Source: Bacteroidales bacterium | GTDB taxonomy: Bacteria; Bacteroidota; Bacteroidia; Bacteroidales; F082 | Length of the DNA: 64,000 nt | Assembly: GCA_017427985.1 (NCBI GenBank) | Contig: JAFRRS010000011.1 | Span: 123,926 to 187,925 of the forward strand | Reading direction: 5' to 3' | Shown here: positions 1-9,108 of the stretch, in pieces | Layout of the letters: each line of letters opens with the position of its first letter | How positions within the stretch are numbered: the first letter of the stretch is position 1 | The notes under the pieces: generated by a model | What the model was told of the DNA's origin: nothing | Database searches by the model: none | The model's input: the letters and a program-made list of their open reading frames with translations, nothing else | Made by a program: the position numbers and the translations under genes

Positions 1-286
1 TATGATTCTCTTCCTCGTCTTCCAGATAAGCGTCTTCTCCAAGTTGCTCGCGAAGCTTGTCGGTCAGCATAGAAATGAGTCTTTTCGCCATCACAGGATC
101 CATCATGCTGAACATCTCAATCGAAAACTGGTCTTTAACCTGTTCATATTGAGTGAGATACATCTTCAGCTGCTCATACTGCGCTTTATCCATTCCAGGC
201 ACATCGTCAGGCGGAAACTTCTCCATCACCTTCTTGAAAAGCCTGAACAGCTCGTCAACCTGTTTTTTAAGATCATCGTTTTCCAT
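1..286 (-). CDS. Partial acidic/charged protein of unknown function (5' end only)
   Basis: An open frame begins with ATG at 286-284 and runs off the left edge after 95 codons. The visible part starts MENDDLKKQVDELF and is rich in Lys, Glu, Asp and Met, with amphipathic helical character and no signal peptide or membrane segment, so it is probably cytoplasmic and helical. It ends in a run of acidic residues at the edge. It lies 27 bases after the SPOR-domain gene on the same strand, so the two are probably co-transcribed. I do not recognise the family and no function can be inferred. The start is supported by the AT-rich spacer before the ATG. Confidence 0.6.
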   Translation of the reverse strand, partial: MENDDLKKQVDELFRLFKKVMEKFPPDDVPGMDKAQYEQLKMYLTQYEQVKDQFSIEMFSMMDPVMAKRLISMLTDKLREQLGEDAYLEDEEENH

Positions 287-313
287 AAAAACATTTTTTA
301 TATTAACGGCTTT

Positions 314-898
314 TTATTCATCATAATATATTCTCTCGTTGGAATTATATATGCTGTCGTTGTAATAAAGACTGTCAAGATACAGAGTATCAATGATAAA
401 CAAATCGTCTTCTATGAAGATTGTCTTCTTTAACGAGTCAAGTATCTTCAATGAATCAACAAGCAGTTCCTCAAGATTAATGTCACCTACACAAAGGGCA
501 TTATATGGCAGCTCGATGCGGTCGGCTGTGACAAAAGCGTTCTTGTATTTCTTTTTCAGCTGTTGATACATGTTTTCCGCCTCCAATCTTGTGCGGAAAT
601 CGCCGATGCGGAGACGATAATATGGCTGTCCAAATATCAGATAAACCGGAATGTCAGGATATTTCTCGCTGAAAACCGTCTTCACGCTGTCGGCATGTTT
701 CAAGGCATCGTTGCCTAACTCCATGAAAATCTGCACCCTGAATCCGTCAATCGTGCTGTCATTGTCATGAATCTGACGCTGTTTCATCATCAAAGTATCG
801 ATTCTTCTGTCCTGATTCAGAATCAAAACACCCCGCTGTGCAGCACAACTTATTGATAATAAGCACATTAAAGCCAGAAACAATAATTTATTCCTCAA
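314..898 (-). CDS. SPOR-domain exported protein (probable lipoprotein)
   Basis: The 194-residue product begins with MRNK, a hydrophobic stretch and Cys18 (LSIS-C), so it is exported and probably lipid-anchored. Residues about 50-125 look like a SPOR domain: an FRVQIF strand, then YRLRIGDF, then a helix with EAENMYQQL. SPOR domains bind denuded peptidoglycan glycan strands, which suggests a cell-envelope or division-site role. The tail after residue 140 is rich in Asp, Ser and Leu and has no recognisable fold. The start codon would be TTG at 898-896. An in-frame TAG lies just upstream and the next ATG (868) would destroy the signal peptide. A near-consensus -7 box (AACTTTTG, minus strand) is at 925-932. 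Confidence 0.7.
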   Translation of the reverse strand: MRNKLLFLALMCLLSISCAAQRGVLILNQDRRIDTLMMKQRQIHDNDSTIDGFRVQIFMELGNDALKHADSVKTVFSEKYPDIPVYLIFGQPYYRLRIGDFRTRLEAENMYQQLKKKYKNAFVTADRIELPYNALCVGDINLEELLVDSLKILDSLKKTIFIEDDLFIIDTLYLDSLYYNDSIYNSNERIYYDE

Positions 899-956
899 AA
901 CCTAAAATTTTTTGCTAAATTACGCAAAAGTTTTCAATTTAGTGTGTGATTTTTTG

Positions 957-964
957 TAATTTTG
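957..964 (+). promoter_or_regulatory. Bacteroidota -7 box for ruvB
   Basis: TAATTTTG matches the TAnnTTTG consensus. It predicts a transcript start near 970, which places the upstream in-frame Met (946) outside the mRNA and supports the ATG at 982 as the ruvB start. No clear -33 element is visible. Confidence 0.55.
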
Positions 965-981
965 TCAATAATTTTTTCAAT

Positions 982-2010
982 ATGAATGAAAATCTCGATG
1001 CATACGGCACCTCGATGAGCAAGGCGGAGAAGGAAATCGAGCAGGTTATCAGACCTGACGCTTTCGCCAGTTTCGCAGGGCAGGAGCAGGTCGTGGCAAA
1101 TCTTAAGGTTTTTGTGAAGGCGGCTGCCCAGCGCGGCGAGTCGCTCGACCATGTTTTGCTCCACGGACCTCCAGGATTGGGCAAGACCACATTGTCGCAC
1201 ATAATCGCCAACGAGCTCGGAGTCAACATGAAAATGACCTCAGGTCCCGTTCTCGACAAGCCAGGCAACCTCGCGGGGCTGCTCACGAGCCTCGAGAAAA
1301 ACGACGTACTTTTCATCGACGAGATTCACCGCCTCAGTCCCGTCGTGGAAGAATATCTCTACTCCGCCATGGAGGACTTCCGCATCGACATCATGATTGA
1401 GACAGGACCTAACGCCCGCAGCGTCCAGATTGCGCTCAACCCATTCACACTGATAGGCGCCACCACGCGCTCGGGACTTCTCACAGCGCCTCTGCGCTCA
1501 CGTTTCGGAATCAATATGCGCCTCGAATACTATGACTCGAAGACGCTTTCAAACATCATAAAACGCTCAGCGTCAATACTTCGCGTCCCTATCGACGACG
1601 AAGCTGCTTTTGAAATCGCCAGAAGAAGCCGTGGCACCCCTCGTATCGCCAACTTGCTGCTGCGCCGTGTACGTGACTTCGCCCAAATCAAAGGCGACAA
1701 AGACGGCCGTATCACCATCGACATCGCGAAAATCGGTCTGAAGGCGCTCAACGTCGACCAGCACGGTCTCGACGACATGGACAACCGCATCTTACTGACC
1801 ATCATCGAGAAATTCAAGGGCGGACCTGTCGGCGTGAACACCATCGCCACCGCCGTCGGCGAAGAGGCTGGCACCATCGAAGAGGTCTGTGAGCCGTTCC
1901 TCATCCAGGAAGGCTACCTCATGCGCACACCGCGCGGCCGCGTCGCCACCGACCTCGCCTACAAACACCTCGGCATCTTCAAAGGAGCAGACCAAGGAAG
2001 TCTTTTCTAA
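982..2010 (+). CDS. ruvB: Holliday junction branch migration ATPase RuvB
   Basis: RuvB is the hexameric AAA+ motor that drives Holliday junction branch migration with RuvA in recombination and repair. The 342-residue protein (normal length) has Walker [10 protein letters not shown] at about 62-70, Walker B LFIDEIH at about 110-116, and the RuvB-typical ATTRSGLL...LRSRFG sensor segment at about 160-175. The C-terminal winged helix ends LMRTPRGR near the terminus. ATG 982 is preferred over 946 because the promoter box lies between them. ruvA and ruvC are not adjacent, which is common in Bacteroidota. The next gene is convergent. Confidence 0.97.
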   Translation: MNENLDAYGTSMSKAEKEIEQVIRPDAFASFAGQEQVVANLKVFVKAAAQRGESLDHVLLHGPPGLGKTTLSHIIANELGVNMKMTSGPVLDKPGNLAGLLTSLEKNDVLFIDEIHRLSPVVEEYLYSAMEDFRIDIMIETGPNARSVQIALNPFTLIGATTRSGLLTAPLRSRFGINMRLEYYDSKTLSNIIKRSASILRVPIDDEAAFEIARRSRGTPRIANLLLRRVRDFAQIKGDKDGRITIDIAKIGLKALNVDQHGLDDMDNRILLTIIEKFKGGPVGVNTIATAVGEEAGTIEEVCEPFLIQEGYLMRTPRGRVATDLAYKHLGIFKGADQGSLF

Positions 2011-2046
2011 AAAAAGAAACAGCTTCCCGGGGAGGGAAGCCGTTTC
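2009..2046 (-). terminator. Hairpin terminator between ruvB and the YitT-type gene
   Basis: The stem is GAAAC-a-GCTTCCC (2016-2028) with GGGAAGC-c-GTTTC (2034-2046), 12 pairs and one mismatch, loop 2029-2033. Read on the minus strand it is followed by T7 interrupted by C, so it is a good intrinsic terminator for the minus-strand gene. The hairpin can also stop ruvB transcripts, though it lacks a T-run on that side. Confidence 0.7.
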
Positions 2047-2073
2047 CAAATTAACCATTTAAAACTTAATCCT

Positions 2074-2148
2074 ATGAAAATCAAAGCTTTACTCTCTCTT
2101 GCTTTGTTTTTTCCTTTTTACTCGCCCACAGACCGTACACCTCACTGA
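2074..2148 (+). other. Short signal-peptide-like reading frame, possible gene relic
   Basis: A 24-codon frame reads MKIKALLSLALFFPFYSP and then stops. It is preceded by an AT-rich leader of the kind usually seen before real starts here (taaaacttaatcct-ATG). It looks like the first codons of an exported protein, but it runs antisense into the 3' end of the YitT-type gene and ends after the signal peptide. It may be the remnant of a gene lost by deletion, or chance. Confidence 0.25.
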
Positions 2149-3112
2149 CGTTGCCGGCCGTGATGAACGCGTTTATCCCGTTTTCGTTGATGTGATTCAT
2201 CAACTTAGAGAATTCGTCTTTTGTCAGAAGGGCTTCAATCTCAACCTTCTTCTGATTGCTGTAACCGCCTGTCACATCGTACATTGTAACACCACGCTGC
2301 AACTCGCAGATGATGAAGTCCTGGATGTGCTTGTACTGTGGACTGATGATGCAGACACGTTTTCTGTTGTTCAAACCCGCCGTGAAATAATCAACAACCA
2401 AACCGTTGATCCATGTTCCAATCAAACCGATTACCACGATGTTGAACGGGTTGATGGCGAATGCCGTCAAACAGATAACTGTGCCTGCCACCGTCACCGA
2501 CGCTCCGATGTCAAAGTGCATGTACTTGTTGACAATCTTTGCAAGTATATCGAGACCGCCCGTCGAAGCATTGATCTTAAACAAGGTGGCTTGCGAAAAA
2601 CTAAGGATAAGCACGAAGCAAACGAGGTCAAACCACGGGTCGCCCATCAACGATGTAACATAATCTGTGCCCTTCTCTGCCACCTTGCTTAACCAACTCC
2701 CAGTTGCCTCGTCAAAATAGAAGCCACTCTTTTCAGCACCATACAGCTCGGTAATCACCATCTGGTATGGCAGATACTTCTCAAACAACGCCGTGAAAGG
2801 TCCTAATATCAAAGCGGTGTAAACCGTCTTGATACCGAACTCCTTGCCTATCAAAAAGTAAGCCAAGACAAGCAAAATCGCATTGATGACAAAAATCATC
2901 ATTGACACCTCAAGATGCACACCGAACAACTTCTGCGACACTTCCGCCAAAACGATGGAAAGACCGGAAATCGTTCCGATGATGAGCTTACTTGGCACTA
3001 AAAAATAGTGAACACAGATGGCTGTCAAAACCATGCCAAATGTCATAATAAGGAATTCAACCCAGAATTTCTTGGTTGCTACGTAATCCCAAACTTGTTT
3101 TGCACTTACCAT
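2081..3112 (-). CDS. YitT-family membrane protein with C-terminal DUF2179 domain
   Basis: The 343-residue protein has several hydrophobic segments in its first 250 residues, then a soluble C-terminal domain with RVCIISPQ and GYSNQKK typical of DUF2179. This is the architecture of the YitT/YebE integral membrane family (DUF161 plus DUF2179); the transported substrate is unknown. I choose ATG 3112 over the TTG at 3157, because a -7 box (TACTTTTG, minus strand, 3155-3162) overlaps that TTG and the transcript would start near 3148. The last residues (KKEKTKQERVKL) are highly charged and overlap the signal-peptide-like frame at 2074-2148 on the other strand. Confidence 0.88.
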   Translation of the reverse strand: MVSAKQVWDYVATKKFWVEFLIMTFGMVLTAICVHYFLVPSKLIIGTISGLSIVLAEVSQKLFGVHLEVSMMIFVINAILLVLAYFLIGKEFGIKTVYTALILGPFTALFEKYLPYQMVITELYGAEKSGFYFDEATGSWLSKVAEKGTDYVTSLMGDPWFDLVCFVLILSFSQATLFKINASTGGLDILAKIVNKYMHFDIGASVTVAGTVICLTAFAINPFNIVVIGLIGTWINGLVVDYFTAGLNNRKRVCIISPQYKHIQDFIICELQRGVTMYDVTGGYSNQKKVEIEALLTKDEFSKLMNHINENGINAFITAGNVSEVYGLWASKKEKTKQERVKL

Positions 3113-3154
3113 CTTTAAATTTTTAACTGATTTTAACCATCTGTTTTCGGGGTG

Positions 3155-3162
3155 CAAAAGTA
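3155..3162 (-). promoter_or_regulatory. -7 box for the YitT-type gene
   Basis: TACTTTTG on the minus strand fits TAnnTTTG and lies 43 bases before ATG 3112. It decides the start choice, since the alternative TTG start lies inside it. Confidence 0.55.
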
Positions 3163-3351
3163 CATATTATTTTTAAATGTGAAACATTTTTCTTAAAAAA
3201 ATTTTAAAAATTTTTATTTAATTGATTTTCACTATATTATTAAACAGTTTTTAAAAAAAATCAAGCTCATTTTTTACAAAACTTGAGTTTTTTCCCAAAA
3301 ACATTTTACGCTTTTCGACAAAATTTTTTGTAAAATTTTAATTGTCATTTT
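3163..3351. other. Very AT-rich divergent intergenic region
   Basis: This spacer between two divergent genes is nearly all A and T, with many A and T runs and short complementary stretches such as AAAATTTT copies around 3320-3340. Apart from the flanking promoter boxes I see no RNA gene, coding frame or strong hairpin. Confidence 0.5.
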
Positions 3352-3384
3352 TTTGATATGTTATTCATTTTTTTATTATTTTTG
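3352..3384 (+). promoter_or_regulatory. Promoter of the TonB-type receptor gene
   Basis: TTTG at 3352-3355 and TATTTTTG at 3377-3384 are 21 bases apart, a good match to the Bacteroidota -33/-7 pair. The predicted transcript begins near 3390, so translation starts at ATG 3413. Confidence 0.65.
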
Positions 3385-3412
3385 CATATCTAATTACATT
3401 GAATTTAATCTT

Positions 3413-5929
3413 ATGAAAAAAGATATATTCATAGCGACTTTGTTGTTTGCCATACTATTGTCTTTCAATATGTTAGCAAATCCAACAAAGAGCATAACAG
3501 GAAAAGTCGTTGACGAAGGCACTGGCGAAGCCTTGGAATTTGCCACTGTAAGCCTTTTCAACCTGCCCGACTCCACTCTCGTTACCGGCGTCATCACCGA
3601 CAGCAACGGCGCTTTTACACTTCAGGTAAACGAAGGGAAATATTTCATCTCGATACAGTTTGTCGGATATAAAACCAAGACAATCAACATCAATGCGAAA
3701 AATAACGATGTCAATCTTGGCAAGATTTATCTGCAGGAAGACAGCAAGCTTCTGCAGGAAGTGGAGGTGATTGGTGAGAAAAGCACCATGACCATGTCTC
3801 TCGACAAACGTGTTTTCAACGTCGGAAAAGACATCGCGAGCACCGCAGGCAACGCCATCGAGGTGCTTGAAAACATCCCTTCGGTGACTGTCGACGTGGA
3901 AGGCAACGTCAGTCTTCGCGGCGACGACGGCGTGCAGATTCTCGTCGACGGAAAAGTGTCGGGTCTCGTAGGACTTAGCACCCAGGACGCTCTCCGCAGC
4001 CTTCAAGCCGATATGATTGAACGCATCGAGGTGGTGACAAATCCGTCAGCGAGATACGATGCCGAAGGAACAGCGGGCATTATTAATATAGTGTTGAAAA
4101 AAGAAAAACGCAAGGGTGTCAACGGCAGCATCGACGTGCTCGGCGGATTCCCATTTGAATGGGGCAAAGCACATCCAGAACCATTCCCGTTCCAAGCAGG
4201 CATCGGGGCAAGCATCAACTACCGCCTCAGACGATTCAACATCTTCGCGAATTACAACTACAACTACCGCGACGACATCAGCGACGGATATACCAAGACG
4301 GAGTATTTCAACGGCGGCACTCCTTACGACCCCGACATTGAAAACCACTATGACGCCACTCAGATTTCGGAACAAACAACCGAACGCGGACGACATTCGC
4401 AAGGTCATAACATCCGCGGCGGCTTCGACTATTACATCTCCGACAATGATATTCTTTCGTTTTCGGCATTGTACAACCGTGCAACCGGTCACAACACTCC
4501 TACAGTCACCTACATAGACGACTTCCCGTTTGACGGAATGACAAAATACAAAAAACGTTCCGAAGACTGGCATAACAGCCGCCCAATGAACGAGTTCACC
4601 CTCGATTACGACAAGTATTTCAATACAAAAGACAACTACTTGAAGACTTCACTCCGTTATTTCCAAAACGAAAACAGGGAATGGTCGGACATTTACGACA
4701 GACATTATGCCTCGCAGGAAGACATGGACAACGATATCGTGATTGACACTTCCGTCATCAGACAATACACCGATGTCATTGAGAAACACCGCCGTTTCCA
4801 GGGTATGGTCGATTTCGCCTATCATATCGGACTTCACAACATCGAGGCAGGAGCAAAATACACCAACGCGATGCCGAGCAACGACGCCATAGTGATGCAA
4901 AGCGACACTTTGTACACCGCTTATTGCCATGAATTCGACTACAACCAACAGGTGGCGGCACTATATGCGAGCTACGGCACCGAATTCGGACTGTTCTCAT
5001 TTCTTGCAGGAGCACGTTACGAGTACACCTACACAATGGCTAACTACAAAAACCAGATTGACGGAAAGCACACACAAAGCTACCACGACATCTTTCCAAG
5101 TGGTCATGTCAACTACAAAATCACGGAACAAAACCAGTTGCAGGTGAGCTACACTCGACGCATCCGCCGACCTGGCTACTGGCAGATGGCACCATACCGT
5201 TCTTTCAACGACGACCGCAACTTCCGCGTTGGGAACCCTGCCCTAAGACCTATTTACACTGACAGTTACGAGTTTTCATTCCTTAAATTCTGGGAAGGTG
5301 GAAATCTCAACGTCACAGGCTATTATCGTCACAGAACAGATGTCATACGTCATTTTACAGAAGTGGAAGGCGATGTTTCTGTTAGCATGCCTCATAACTT
5401 CGGCATCAGCGACAACTACGGCATTGAAGTGGTTGGTTCGGTAAAAGTGTTCGACTGGTGGAACATCAACGGAAATGTCAATTTCTTCAAATCATGTGCC
5501 GTTGGTGACTACACATCCGAAAAAACAGGTATCACAACCCATTACACCACAGACTCTTATGGCTTGTTCGGTCGTCTCGTCATGAAATTCGACTTCAAGA
5601 AATTCTGCAACTTCCAGTTCACCGGGCACTTTATGGGACCTCGCACCGAGCCTCTCGGATTCCGCGCCGCCAACTACTGGCTCGACTTCGCCGCCTCTCG
5701 TGACGTGTTCAACGGTAAAGGCACATTGTCATTGAACGTCAGAGACTTCTTCGGCACACGTTCTCACGGTGGCGAGTCATGGGGCGATGATTTCTGGAAA
5801 TACAGCAAAGGCTCATGGAGCAAGACAACCGTCACGCTCAACTTCAACTACCGCATCAACCAACAGCAGAAGAAACAAAGAGGTGAAGAGAATAATCGTA
5901 ATGACTCCGACGAAGGAGGAGATTTCTAA
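3413..5929 (+). CDS. TonB-dependent receptor-type outer-membrane beta-barrel protein
   Basis: The 838-residue protein starts MKKDIFIATLLF with a signal peptide cut near NMLANP. A carboxypeptidase-regulatory-like domain follows (about 27-110: SITGKVVDEGTGEALEFATV). A plug-like domain comes next (VLENIPSVTVDVEGNVSLRG...VLVDG-type motif and GTAGIINIVLKK). The remainder is a beta-barrel rich in aromatic strands. It resembles the Bacteroidota outer-membrane beta-barrel family (OMP_b-brl_3) rather than SusC. Its ligand is unknown; iron, peptide or another small substrate is possible. It is monocistronic, with its own promoter and a hairpin element just after the stop. The barrel ends in strands rather than a canonical terminal Phe, followed by a short charged tail (QQQKKQRGEENNRNDSDEGGDF). 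Confidence 0.88.
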   Translation: MKKDIFIATLLFAILLSFNMLANPTKSITGKVVDEGTGEALEFATVSLFNLPDSTLVTGVITDSNGAFTLQVNEGKYFISIQFVGYKTKTININAKNNDVNLGKIYLQEDSKLLQEVEVIGEKSTMTMSLDKRVFNVGKDIASTAGNAIEVLENIPSVTVDVEGNVSLRGDDGVQILVDGKVSGLVGLSTQDALRSLQADMIERIEVVTNPSARYDAEGTAGIINIVLKKEKRKGVNGSIDVLGGFPFEWGKAHPEPFPFQAGIGASINYRLRRFNIFANYNYNYRDDISDGYTKTEYFNGGTPYDPDIENHYDATQISEQTTERGRHSQGHNIRGGFDYYISDNDILSFSALYNRATGHNTPTVTYIDDFPFDGMTKYKKRSEDWHNSRPMNEFTLDYDKYFNTKDNYLKTSLRYFQNENREWSDIYDRHYASQEDMDNDIVIDTSVIRQYTDVIEKHRRFQGMVDFAYHIGLHNIEAGAKYTNAMPSNDAIVMQSDTLYTAYCHEFDYNQQVAALYASYGTEFGLFSFLAGARYEYTYTMANYKNQIDGKHTQSYHDIFPSGHVNYKITEQNQLQVSYTRRIRRPGYWQMAPYRSFNDDRNFRVGNPALRPIYTDSYEFSFLKFWEGGNLNVTGYYRHRTDVIRHFTEVEGDVSVSMPHNFGISDNYGIEVVGSVKVFDWWNINGNVNFFKSCAVGDYTSEKTGITTHYTTDSYGLFGRLVMKFDFKKFCNFQFTGHFMGPRTEPLGFRAANYWLDFAASRDVFNGKGTLSLNVRDFFGTRSHGGESWGDDFWKYSKGSWSKTTVTLNFNYRINQQQKKQRGEENNRNDSDEGGDF

Positions 5930-5951
5930 AATTTGTCCTCACTTCGTTCGG

Positions 5952-6052
5952 AATATGCTGCTTCGCAGAATGTGTAGGCTTCGCCTAATGCGCAAAGCGC
6001 ACACATTCGCCTCAAGCGCACATTTTTATTATTCAGCCGAAGGCTGCATATT
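5952..6052 (+). repeat. Bracketed hairpin element, copy A
   Basis: The element opens with AATATG (5952-5957) and closes with its exact complement CATATT (6047-6052). Inside, in order, are hairpin CTGC-TTC-GCAG (5958-5968), inner bracket AATGTG (5969-5974), hairpins AGGC-TTC-GCCT (5976-5986) and TGCGC-AAA-GCGCA (5989-6001), closing CACATT (6002-6007), a weak hairpin CGC...GCG and an extra CACATT (6019-6024), then hairpin CAGCC-GAA-GGCTG (6034-6046). It sits between two convergent genes and its end overlaps the GH92 stop codon. The preceding 5937-5954 matches 23536-23553 at 17 of 18 bases. Confidence 0.7.
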
Positions 6053-8924
6053 ATTCAATGACTATTTCATCAGCAAAAATCCACGACTTCTCCCCTGCTC
6101 CCACATGCCATTCCGGACATGGACCAGGATTGGTTGCAACCATCTTGACATATCGTGCATAGAGTTTCTTCCTGATTTCAAGTTCTTGAATGACAGCGTC
6201 TTCCTCCTCTTGGGAAATCTCGTTCTCGACAGTGCCAACAGGCTTGAAGTTCTTGCCGTCGTCAGAAACGAAAAACTCAACCTGTGAAGGCATGAAAATC
6301 CATGATTTCTGATCTTGCAGGAAGCTTCCGGCAAGACGATGAATCTCCGTCATCTCACCCAAATCAACAACAGCATCAAGGTCAACGCCATAATAACCCT
6401 GCCACATTCCGACACGGAAATTGTCGTTACCGCGCTGTAAATCAATAAGTGCGATGTCGCCACCAGCCTCATACTGGTTGCTGTAAGGATATTTTATCGT
6501 GATGTTTCTGCCTGCATTAATTTTCTTGAACGAACCATTTGATACCGTCGAGACATCTTTGCCTACAACAGCATAAGCGTTGATTTCAGTAGTTTTGTCA
6601 ATCACAAACGGACCAGTATACTCCATTTCCTCACCGCCATTCAAAGAGTAAATTATTTTCGCATTTTTGTTCGGATGAGTGATGCTGACATCAAGTTTGT
6701 CATAGAAAACATATTTGTCAACATTGATGATTGGTACTGTAACGATTTGATTGTCTTTAATATACATCACCGGACAATCGTCATCGGCAGTTGCCCATGT
6801 GGTGTTGCGTTTCTCGGTCATTGTGAACTCCAACTTGCCGCCGTTTACAATCTCATCATAATACAAGTAGCTGCGGCTCAATGGTTTTCCGTTCAATTTC
6901 ACCGATTCAATAAACCTATTCTCTCTCGTAAGGTTCTTTGCAACAATCTGAAGATTATTGCCATTTTCAAACTTCACCGTCATTTTTTCAAAATGAGGAA
7001 CACCTATCACATAATAACCGCATGCCGGCGTCACAGGGAAGAATCCCATCGCGCTCATCACATACCATGCCGACATCTGACCGCAGTCCTCGTTGCCGCA
7101 AAGTCCGTCAGGCTGGTCGGTGTAAAGCTCATTCATGATTTGATTGACAAGTCTCTGTGTTTTTGTTGGATTGCCAAGGAAATTATAAAGATACGCCATG
7201 TGATGCGACGGCTCGTTGCCATGCGCGTACTGCCCAATCAAGCCTGTGATATCAACCTGCTGGCGTCCGGTGAGGTCAGAAGAAGTCTGGAAAAGCTGGC
7301 TGAGTTTCTTCTCATATTCCTTTTTGCCGCCCATGAGCTCGATATGTCCATTAACATCTTGTGGCACAAAAAAGTTATACTGCCAAGTGTTTGCCTCCGT
7401 CAGCATGAAATTGACCTGTTTCGGATCGAATGGCGACACAAAACCACCGTTTTTACGGCCTCTGAAAAACTTCGTCTCTGGGTCATAAATGTTTTTGTAG
7501 TATTGTGCGCGACGATAAAACTCATCCGCTATCTCTTTTTTGCCCATCTTTTCTGCCATTCTGGCGATGCACCAGTCGTCATAGGCATATTCCAAAGTCT
7601 TTGAAACCGATTCGCCTTCCACATCAGCGGCAATATATCCGTATTTTTTGTAATATTCGAGACCGAAAAAGTCTTTGTTTGCCCTGTCAACCATAGCAGC
7701 AAGAGCTTTTTCAGCGTCAAAGCTGGTGATTCCATTGATATAAGCGTCGGCGATGACTGGGATTGAATGGTAGCCAATCATGCAATGAGTCTCGTTGGCA
7801 GCGAGTTCCCACGTTGGAAGCAGTCCGCCAGTATCATAATTGTCGATGAAAGTGTTGATAATATCGACTGCGCGTTCCGTCTGCACCATATTGAGAAGCG
7901 GGTTTTCCGTGCGGAAAGTGTCCCATTGCGAGAAAACAGTGTAACGCGGCTTGTCCGACTGGTGAACCTTCAGGTCATGACCGCGATAACGCCCGTCAAC
8001 GTCGGAATATAGGTTCGGAACGATAAACGAATGATACAGAGCGGTATAGAACACTTTTTTGTCTTTTTCATTGACGCTTTCCACTTCAATACGGCTCAGT
8101 TCCTTGTTCCATGAATCGTAAGTCTTCTTTGCCAAGGCATCCAAATCGAAATCGCTGATTTCCGACTCAAGGTTTTTCTTTGCGCCTTCCACATCGACGG
8201 CAGAGATGCCTATTCTCATCAGGAGAGGCGTGCCATCGTTCTCAAAATCAAAGGCATAAACGAGTCCTTCAGCGTTTTTGTCATACGATTTTATCGGTTT
8301 TGAAAACTCAGCGTAAAAATACAGATACTGGTCTCTCGCCCAATATCCCGAGCGGCGGAATCCGCTGATGGCATTGTCGCCTTCGACTTTCGCCCAAGCC
8401 TCGTAAATCTTCTCGTTCGACAACGTCGACTCTTTCAGGTCGAGAATCACGGTGGCGTTCTCTCTTTCCGGGAATGTGTAGCGATGCATTGCCGCTCTCA
8501 CACCGGAAGCGAGTTCCACATTAATTTTATAGTCATCAAGAAAAACGCTGTAAAATCCAGGGCACGCCGTCTCCGTTTCATGACGGAAGGCGGAACGATA
8601 CTCGTCAGATTTATAGTGCTTCTCACCAGTTATAGGCATGAAACGGAAGTCACCGTAATCGTTGCATCCGGTACCGCTCAGATGAGTATGGCTGAATCCA
8701 AGTATATGATTGTCAGAGACATGGTATCCGGAACATCCGTCCCAGTCGTCCATTCTCGTGTCAGGGCTGAGCTGCACCATTCCGAAAGGCGCTGTCGCTC
8801 CCGGATAGGTGTGTCCGTGACCGCCCGTACCGATAAATGTGTCTACGTATGCTGCCGGTTCCTGCTTCTTCGAACAAGCCGCCAATAAAAACACGGCTGT
8901 AATTAATATAGGTATCCTCTTCAT
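6051..8924 (-). CDS. GH92 alpha-mannosidase lipoprotein
   Basis: GH92 enzymes are calcium-dependent exo-alpha-mannosidases that trim N-glycans or yeast mannan. The 957-residue protein has a lipoprotein signal with Cys17 (LLAAC), so it is probably surface- or periplasm-anchored. Family motifs are clear: FIGTGG..HTYPGATAPFGMVQLSPDT at about 30-56, GYH..D..I.GFSHTHLSG at about 66-85, TWELAANETHCMIG at about 371-384, GNEPSHH at 569-575 (E571 is in the position of the catalytic acid) and GNEDCGQMSAW at 610-620. After the catalytic part come a chitobiase/hexosaminidase C-terminal-like segment (about 745-800) and a discoidin-like domain (about 810-957), an arrangement that would help glycan binding. 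No polysaccharide-utilisation SusC/D pair is adjacent. Confidence 0.95.
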   Translation of the reverse strand: MKRIPILITAVFLLAACSKKQEPAAYVDTFIGTGGHGHTYPGATAPFGMVQLSPDTRMDDWDGCSGYHVSDNHILGFSHTHLSGTGCNDYGDFRFMPITGEKHYKSDEYRSAFRHETETACPGFYSVFLDDYKINVELASGVRAAMHRYTFPERENATVILDLKESTLSNEKIYEAWAKVEGDNAISGFRRSGYWARDQYLYFYAEFSKPIKSYDKNAEGLVYAFDFENDGTPLLMRIGISAVDVEGAKKNLESEISDFDLDALAKKTYDSWNKELSRIEVESVNEKDKKVFYTALYHSFIVPNLYSDVDGRYRGHDLKVHQSDKPRYTVFSQWDTFRTENPLLNMVQTERAVDIINTFIDNYDTGGLLPTWELAANETHCMIGYHSIPVIADAYINGITSFDAEKALAAMVDRANKDFFGLEYYKKYGYIAADVEGESVSKTLEYAYDDWCIARMAEKMGKKEIADEFYRRAQYYKNIYDPETKFFRGRKNGGFVSPFDPKQVNFMLTEANTWQYNFFVPQDVNGHIELMGGKKEYEKKLSQLFQTSSDLTGRQQVDITGLIGQYAHGNEPSHHMAYLYNFLGNPTKTQRLVNQIMNELYTDQPDGLCGNEDCGQMSAWYVMSAMGFFPVTPACGYYVIGVPHFEKMTVKFENGNNLQIVAKNLTRENRFIESVKLNGKPLSRSYLYYDEIVNGGKLEFTMTEKRNTTWATADDDCPVMYIKDNQIVTVPIINVDKYVFYDKLDVSITHPNKNAKIIYSLNGGEEMEYTGPFVIDKTTEINAYAVVGKDVSTVSNGSFKKINAGRNITIKYPYSNQYEAGGDIALIDLQRGNDNFRVGMWQGYYGVDLDAVVDLGEMTEIHRLAGSFLQDQKSWIFMPSQVEFFVSDDGKNFKPVGTVENEISQEEEDAVIQELEIRKKLYARYVKMVATNPGPCPEWHVGAGEKSWIFADEIVIE

Positions 8925-9028
8925 TTTTTGTAATTTTTTGACACGATAAAATTACCATAATTTTCAATATCTTTTCAAAAAAAATAATTTTTTTTACAAA
9001 AATGCATACAACATGATTAAAAAAGTTT

Positions 9029-9036
9029 TATCTTTG
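9029..9036 (+). promoter_or_regulatory. -7 box for the T9SS-secreted protein gene
   Basis: TATCTTTG matches TAnnTTTG and lies about 73 bases upstream of the start, leaving a long AT-rich leader. The -33 region is not clear. Confidence 0.5.
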
Positions 9037-9108
9037 CAACGAATTATCTATGGGTAATTCATGCATTAGAATGAAATTAACTTAATTATTAACTAAAAAT
9101 TACTTACA

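Noticed and set aside
5937..6052. Hairpin arrays as a possible CRISPR array
   Set aside because: There are no equal-length spacers or long direct repeats and no cas genes; the units are palindromes of different sequence.
6675..7604. Plus-strand frame of about 309 codons inside the GH92 gene
   Set aside because: Antisense shadow of a well supported glycosidase; no promoter or family features.
8947..8954. TAATTTTA as the GH92 promoter
   Set aside because: One mismatch to TAnnTTTG and no -33 element, so it is not listed as a feature.
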